From: Mesorhizobium sp.
GTDB lineage: Bacteria; Pseudomonadota; Alphaproteobacteria; Rhizobiales; Rhizobiaceae
Length of the DNA: 64,000 bases
Reading direction: 5' to 3'
Assembly (NCBI RefSeq): GCF_023954305.1
Contig: NZ_JAMLIG010000003.1
Coordinates: 124,001 to 188,000 of the forward strand
The notes beneath the pieces were generated by a model. The model searched no databases and was not told the DNA's origin. It worked only from the letters and a program-made list of their open reading frames with translations. Positions 59,489-64,000 of the stretch are shown here, piece after piece (within the stretch, counting starts at the first letter, position 1; each line of letters opens with the position of its first letter). The position numbers were made by a program, and so were the translations under genes.

Positions 59489-60961
59489 ATGACAGATCCG
59501 ATACTTCTTACAGCTCGCTGGATCGTCGGCCACGTCGAGGGTCGGCATTGCCTTTATTTCAATGGCGAGATCGTCATCGATCGCGATCGCATCGTATTCG
59601 TCGGCCACGGCTACCTGGGCGAGGTGGCGCAGCGCATAGACTATGGCAATGCGCTGATCGGGCCGGGCTTCGTCGACCTCGACGCGCTTGCCGATCTCGA
59701 CACAACCTCCCTTGGCTATGACAACCAGCCCGCCTGGAAGAAAGGCCGCATCTGGCCCCAGACCTACATGGAGAGCGGCCCGTTCGAAATGTATGACGCC
59801 GAGGAACTGGCCTTCCAGAAGCGCTACGCCTTCTCGCGACTGATCCGCGGCGGCATCACGACGGCTCTGCCCATCGCCTCGCTGTTTTATCGCGAATGGG
59901 GTGAGACGGTTGCCGAGTTCGAGGCCGCCGCCGAAGCCGCACGCGATCTTGGCCTGCGGGTCTATCTCGGCCCTGCCTATCGCTCCGGAAACTCCGTCGT
60001 GCGCAACGACGGCACGATCGACTACTTGTTCGACGAAGTGCGGGGTCTGAACGGATTAGCCGATGCAGTCGACTTCTGCCGCAGGCTGGAAGGCAGGGAT
60101 GGCGGGCTGATCCGGACCATGCTCGCGCCCGACCGAATCGAGACCTGCACGCCGGAACTCCTTCGTCGTTCCGCGGCGGCCGCCCAGGAGCTCGACGTGC
60201 CAATCCGGCTTCACTCGAACCAGTCACGTTTCGAATACGACAGTGTTTTGAAACTGCGGGGCATGAGTCCGACCGAGTGGATGCACAGTCTCGGCTTCCT
60301 CAGCCCGCGCGCGCTCCTGCCCCACGGCACCTACGTCTCAGGCCGAAACGGCATCGACCGGCCGGGCAATGACCTCAAAATCCTGCGCGACGCGGGTGTA
60401 ACGATCGTCCACTGTCCCCTTGTCTCGGGCCGGCATGGCACGGCGATTCAGTCGTTCCGTTCGTTCAGCGACATGGGAATACGGATCGGGCTCGGAACCG
60501 ATACCTACCCGCCTGACATGTTCCTCAACATGCAAATTGGTATGATGCTGTGCCGCGTCGCCGAGGCGAGCGCGACCGCATGCCGCTCGGCAGAGTTTTA
60601 CGACGCGGCGACAATAGCCGGCGCAGACGCATTGGGCCGGCCCGATCTCGGCCGCTTGCAGCCAGGTTCGAAGGCAGACCTCATGGTAGTCGACTTCGAT
60701 GATCCATTCATCGGCCAGGTGATTGACCCGATCCAGACGCTGATGCTGAACGCGTCTGCCTCTACGGTCCGCAACGTCATGATTGACGGCCGCTTTGTGA
60801 TGGAAAACGGCGTCATTCCAGGCATTGACGACAGAGATTATCGCCGCCGGGCCCAAAGCCAGTTCGATGGCGTTGTGTCGAAATACCCGCTCAGGACCTT
60901 CGGCCATCCGAAAGTTGAAGAAATCTTCCCGCCAAGCTACCCCGTCATCAGTGCGGGCTGA
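59489..60961 (+). CDS. Amidohydrolase-superfamily protein lacking the HxH motif
   Basis: A 490-residue protein with the amidohydrolase frame: WIVGHVEGRHCLYFNGEIVI, then LIGPGFVDLDALADLDTTSL, where the usual DxHxH reads DLDALAD; PIRLHSNQSRFEYDSVLKLR (His), ALLPHGTYVSGRNGIDRPGN (His) and IRIGLGTDTYPPDMFLNMQI (Asp). The first two metal ligands are thus replaced, while the later ones are kept. I recall a chlorohydrolase subgroup with the same DLxALAD sequence, so it is probably a family trait rather than a mutation. It is the last gene of module B, 5 bases after the AtzC-like gene. Confidence 0.85.
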   Translation: MTDPILLTARWIVGHVEGRHCLYFNGEIVIDRDRIVFVGHGYLGEVAQRIDYGNALIGPGFVDLDALADLDTTSLGYDNQPAWKKGRIWPQTYMESGPFEMYDAEELAFQKRYAFSRLIRGGITTALPIASLFYREWGETVAEFEAAAEAARDLGLRVYLGPAYRSGNSVVRNDGTIDYLFDEVRGLNGLADAVDFCRRLEGRDGGLIRTMLAPDRIETCTPELLRRSAAAAQELDVPIRLHSNQSRFEYDSVLKLRGMSPTEWMHSLGFLSPRALLPHGTYVSGRNGIDRPGNDLKILRDAGVTIVHCPLVSGRHGTAIQSFRSFSDMGIRIGLGTDTYPPDMFLNMQIGMMLCRVAEASATACRSAEFYDAATIAGADALGRPDLGRLQPGSKADLMVVDFDDPFIGQVIDPIQTLMLNASASTVRNVMIDGRFVMENGVIPGIDDRDYRRRAQSQFDGVVSKYPLRTFGHPKVEEIFPPSYPVISAG

Positions 60962-61348
60962 TTAACCACGCCGTTGTCGAACGTGGGGTACACGATGAAT
61001 TGCAGATCAAGGGAATAGCGCAGCGCAAGGGAGAGCTTTTGGAGTCCGGTGACTTTTCCGGCGTCAGGCGGCGCGCAGGAGAGGCGGTTTGGGCTTGAAC
61101 AGTGGTGGCACGTTTGGCTCTGGCTGCCGGAACGGTGCCCGCAGTCGATCGCGAAGCTCGCCGTTCAGAGCTGCCGTCCGGACCTGCATAAGCATGTGAG
61201 CGCCGTGGGGCGACTATCGCATCTGCTGTTTCTTGACCACCCGCTTGCCGACGAGAGTGAATTCACCGCTGACTCAGCCGGGGTCGTTGCGACGCGAAGG
61301 CCGGCGCGGTGGCGCTTGCCATAGTTGATGTGACTTTCCATTAGACCG
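60962..61348. other. Intergenic, no gene recognised
   Basis: About 390 bases between module B and the right ISL3 fragment. A plus-strand 91-codon frame (61049-61324) and a reverse frame containing LRAPFRQPEPNVPPLFKPKP can be read, but neither shows a family I know. It may be the eroded end of another gene. Confidence 0.45.
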
Positions 61349-61717
61349 GGTTCTTCCTCACTTTGTGTGGTTCATCCGCCGCTAGCGATGGTGGTGATGA
61401 CGGTTGGGTTGTTTCCGCTGCTGGATCCTCGATCGGCATCTGCCCCGATTGCGGACGGCGAAGCCGAAATCGGCATGGCTGGTCCCACCGCGGCCTCCAG
61501 GATCTGCCGGTCCAGGGGCAGTCGGTGACAGTGAAGCTCCTGCTGAGCCGCTGGCTGTGCACATGGGGAATGCGCACGACGAACGTTCACCGACCGACTG
61601 CCGACGGTTGCTGATCCATACACGCGCCGGACGAGAAGGGTCGTTGAGATTGTCGGCCTGCTCGGCCACAGCGCCGGCGGCCGTCCTGGCGAGCGGTTGA
61701 TGCAGCGGCTCGGCATG
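61349..61717 (+). mobile_element. ISL3-family transposase fragment, right copy
   Basis: The plus frame GDDGWVVSAAGSSIGICPDC followed by GRRSRNRHGWSHRGLQDLPV and QGQSVTVKLLLSRWLC is the N-terminus of an ISL3 transposase with its CPxC zinc knuckle. It is almost identical to 36008-36451 read in reverse but has lost about 70 bases near 61391. After QRLGMS the sequence departs, and the rest of the transposase is absent. Confidence 0.82.
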
Positions 61718-61797
61718 TCCATCAAGGCCTTGCCGGAAGATGCCTCGATACGGACGAACTTGGGTCATTCTTGCCCGCGATCGCCCTGCATGGTTGA

Positions 61798-62043
61798 GTC
61801 AGCCACAAAGCGGCACTGCTCGCCTACGCCGACCGTGAAGGTTACAAACCGGGAAGCCTGGCCATCCCGACCCGGATGGCTGCCGGCGGCGCTGCAGGGC
61901 TCGCTGGCAACATCCTTATCGGTGGTGTGATCGGGGCCGGCGTCGACATCGCCACCGGTGCCACATTGGAACATTGGCCGAATCCCGCGACCATTGTCTT
62001 GGAGCCCATCGACGCGGCCAATCCAGAAACGCCGACTTATTAG
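61798..62043 (+). pseudogene. Conserved rhizobial lipoprotein-like C-terminal remnant
   Basis: A frame without start, opened after a stop at 61795, reads HKAALLAYADREGYKPGSLA, IPTRMAAGGAAGLAGNILIG, GVIGAGVDIATGATLEHWPN and ends at TAG 62043. The pattern (AxADREGYxPG, glycine-rich segment, GATLxHxPNP) is that of a rhizobial lipoprotein family of unknown function. The N-terminal part with the lipobox has been replaced by the ISL3 remnant. Confidence 0.55.
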
Positions 62044-62360
62044 GCGCCGCCGCCCCTGCATCCTTGGATCACCGCCGTCAGCGCCTTCTCGGCCATGCGT
62101 CGCGGCTCCAGGAAGCCCGGGAAGTAGGAACCCTTCCTGAGCTTCGGGATGCGCAGCTCGACGGTGCCTGACCGTGTCTCCCAATCCCGATCGCGGTAGC
62201 CGTTGCGTTGGGCCGTCCGGAGTGGGTTCTTCTCGCCATAAGTGGCGCCGGTAGCCGCGCCCACCTCCATCTCCATCAGCCGCTCGGCGGCGAAGCCGAT
62301 CATCTCGCGCAGAAGATCGGCGTCAGGTGTCTTCTCCACGAGCGCGCGTAGGTTCATCAT
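62040..62360 (-). mobile_element. IS256-family transposase N-terminal fragment
   Basis: The reverse frame MMNLRALVEKTPDADLLREM, IGFAAERLMEMEVGAATGAT and RNGYRDRDWETRSGTVELRI-PKLRKGSYFP is the N-terminal DNA-binding part of an IS256/mutator transposase, cut after about 102 residues at the lipoprotein remnant. The catalytic domain is missing; a separate middle piece of this family occurs at 6003-6200. Confidence 0.85.
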
Positions 62361-62564
62361 GTCGTCGGTTTATCGGTGGTCCTTTCGGATAGGGGTTGGT
62401 GTCGACAACCAGACCCTACTGGAAAGCGCCGATGACCACCGCGCTACCCAGCTACACCACTTAGCGTAATCGCGAGTGGCGCCTCTCGCGTTCTGGGCGG
62501 CAGTTCCCCAACCTGACCATCTTGATGAATCGGCCAGCGCCGCAGCGCAGAAAGGAGAACTGCC
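62361..62564. other. Intergenic region before the IS110 transposase
   Basis: About 200 bases, probably the IS256 left end followed by the IS110 non-coding 5' part. A stretch on the minus strand (around 62460-62400) vaguely resembles half of a tRNA but does not fold as one. Confidence 0.45.
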
Positions 62565-63589
62565 GTGACGAAGTATGCAGCCTTGGATGTCTCGATGGAA
62601 CAGACCGCCGTTTGCGTGGTCGACGAAAGCGGTCGGAAACTCGCTGAAGGAAAGGTTCCAACCGATCCCGACGCGATCGCGGAGTGGCTGGCTGGGAAGG
62701 CCGGAGAGATCGAGAGGGTCGGCATGGAGACCGGACCGCTGGCGGTCTGGCTCTGGAATGAACTGACCAGGCGCGGACTGCCGATCATGTGTCTTGATGC
62801 GCGCCACGCCAGCGCGGCCCTCTCCATGATGCCGAACAAGACGGACCGCCACGATGCGGCCGGCTTGGCCCAGATCGTGCGAACGGGGTCGCTCAAGGAA
62901 GTTCGCATCAAGAGCCACGGCGCCTATGTCGCGCGGGCGCTGCTGTCGGCACGAGACCTCTTGGTCGGCATTCGAGCCAGAATCGAGAATGAGATCCGCG
63001 GGTTGTTGAAGACCTTCGGTGTCATGTTCGGGAAGAAGGTGGGGGGCTTTGCCCGCCGTGCCGAGGAGATCGTCTCCGGCGAGCTGGTGGCCTCGCACGA
63101 GATCAAGGCAATCGTCGAGGCGATGATGGAGGCCCGCCGGTCCATCATCGAGCGGATCAAGGTTCTGGATGCGCGAGTTCGCGCTGCCGCAAAGCAGAAC
63201 TCTATGGCCCGGCTGTTCATGATCGCTCCTGGCGTCGGCGCCGTGATCGCGCTGTCGGTCGCGTCGACCTATGACGATGCTTCCCGCTTCCGCCGCTCCT
63301 CCAGCGCCGGTGCCTATCTCGGCCTCACGCCGAGGCGGTATGAATCCGGAGAGGTCAGTCGAAACGGCCGTGTCTCGAAGCGCGGCGACAAGATGACCTC
63401 TATGAGGCGGCCAACGTCATCCTGACGCGACAGGTGGGCTTGTCTTCCCTGAAGGCCTGGGGCCTGCGGATCGCCAAGGGGGCCGGCTTTAAGACGGCGA
63501 AGGTAGCGGTGGCGCGCAAACTTGCCGTCATCCTCCACGCCATGTGGAAGACGAACGAGCCGTTCCGCTACGCCGCTGCCGCAGCCTGA
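62565..63589 (+). mobile_element. IS110-family transposase, nearly complete, frameshifted
   Basis: GTG 62565 follows AAGGAG by 7 bases. The DEDD domain is intact: KYAALDVSMEQTAVCVVDES (Asp), VGMETGPLAVWLWNELTRRG (Glu), LPIMCLDARHASAALSMMPN and KTDRHDAAGLAQIVRTGSLK (Asp pair). The C-terminal Transposase_20 domain has FMIAPGVGAVIALSVASTYD and GAYLGLTPRRYESGEVSRNG. At about 63395 (AAGATGACCTCTATG) bases are missing, and YEAANVILTRQVGLSSLKAW continues in another frame to TGA 63589, ending EPFRYAAAAA. The catalytic Ser of the second domain is still encoded. It is the most complete IS of the window. Confidence 0.88.
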
Positions 63590-64000
63590 GGAGTATCTGT
63601 CGCCGCCCAACCCCAGCCCAGTTCCCGAGATGCGTCCTGCCGGGACGCTGCACGGATGAGGTCGCTCCCTGGCATGCAGTCCAACGGAACCGCGAACACC
63701 ACTTCGACCCACCCGTTCCAACGCAAACATGCGGCGATCATTGCGATCGACCCCGGAGAGAACCCTGAGCCCGGCAAGCGCTGCATCAACGACCAGAAAG
63801 AGGCCTGTTGACAGAGGCGATTAGAGAACGTCCAGGGACGTCACCTTCGCCGGGCGCCGGGATCGATAGTCACGGAAACTGTTCTCCCGGCGCTTCCTCG
63901 ATACGATTGCTCCAAGCAATGCTCATAGCCGATGCCGCTTATGCCATTTGCTCAGACTACCCTCTAAAACTGTGTTCCTTCTGACCTCCGAGCCAGATAG
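63590..64000. other. IS110 3' flank and unassigned sequence
   Basis: The first part is presumably the non-coding right end of the IS110 element. Beyond about 63830 I recognise no gene, RNA or repeat up to the window end. Confidence 0.45.

Noticed and set aside
62400..62462. tRNA-like stretch on the minus strand (GGTGTAGCTGGGTAGCGC start)
   Set aside because: The D-arm resembles a tRNA, but the rest does not give an anticodon stem or a GGTTCGA T-loop, so it is at best a relic.
1..64000. CRISPR array or phage defence system
   Set aside because: No regularly spaced repeats, cas genes, restriction-modification genes or toxin-antitoxin pairs were recognised.

Overview
The window is GC-rich DNA with alphaproteobacterial gene content, most likely from Hyphomicrobiales of the Mesorhizobium/Phyllobacteriaceae type. 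This placement is inferred from protein families and operon styles (a ccoNOQP-ccoI-ccoS cluster, DUF1127 proteins, amino-acid and oligopeptide ABC operons, many IS3, IS21, IS110, IS256, ISL3 and ISKra4-like remnants). No rRNA, confident tRNA, CRISPR array or replication origin was recognised. The density of broken genes and insertion-sequence scraps suggests an accessory region, on a plasmid or genomic island.

Region 1 (1-27 kb) is a decaying mosaic. It holds a partial acyl-CoA-dehydrogenase-like flavoprotein divergent from a LysR regulator, then a degraded acyl-CoA operon (phosphotransferase with an internal deletion, intact acyl-CoA dehydrogenase, truncated SDR, GntR regulator with an in-frame TAG). 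IS scraps follow, then two Rnk/GreA-like proteins, a TauE/SafE exporter split by a TAG, a zinc-ribbon/PTS-EIIA fusion, a dadA-alr D-amino-acid pair, a CBS-BON protein, and a cytochrome oxidase subunit I gene with two lesions. Further on are fthC, a LysR gene, nitronate monooxygenase, a frameshifted carbonic anhydrase, an ECF-sigma/DUF4142/cupredoxin cassette, a folE stump replaced by IS3 sequence, and a frameshifted ilvD.

Region 2 (27-36 kb) is a microaerobic respiration and NO-response cluster on the minus strand: a truncated haemoglobin, an NsrR-type Rrf2 regulator, ccoNOQP, a small membrane protein, a DUF2189 protein, the copper ATPase ccoI, ccoS and two further one-helix proteins. ccoG and ccoH are not seen.

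Region 3 (36-61.7 kb) is a largely intact catabolic island bracketed by two near-identical ISL3 transposase fragments in opposite orientation. Module A (36.6-47.6 kb) encodes a cyclic amidohydrolase, two unrelated carbamoyl/amide hydrolases, a polar-amino-acid ABC importer, two class III aminotransferases (one resembling beta-phenylalanine aminotransferase), a beta-keto acid cleavage enzyme (BKACE) and an RpiR regulator. Together they read as a route from a cyclic ureide through a beta-amino acid and a beta-keto acid to CoA thioesters. Module B (48.8-61 kb) encodes a GntR regulator with a clear palindromic operator, a divergent oligopeptide-type ABC importer, a flavin reductase-like protein, a hydantoin/Asp-Glu racemase-like protein and three amidohydrolases, consistent with uptake and hydrolysis of an N-heterocycle or cyclic amide. 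IS debris separates the two modules.

Region 4 (61.7-64 kb) is again IS debris: a lipoprotein-like C-terminal remnant, an IS256 N-terminal fragment and a nearly complete but frameshifted IS110-family transposase.
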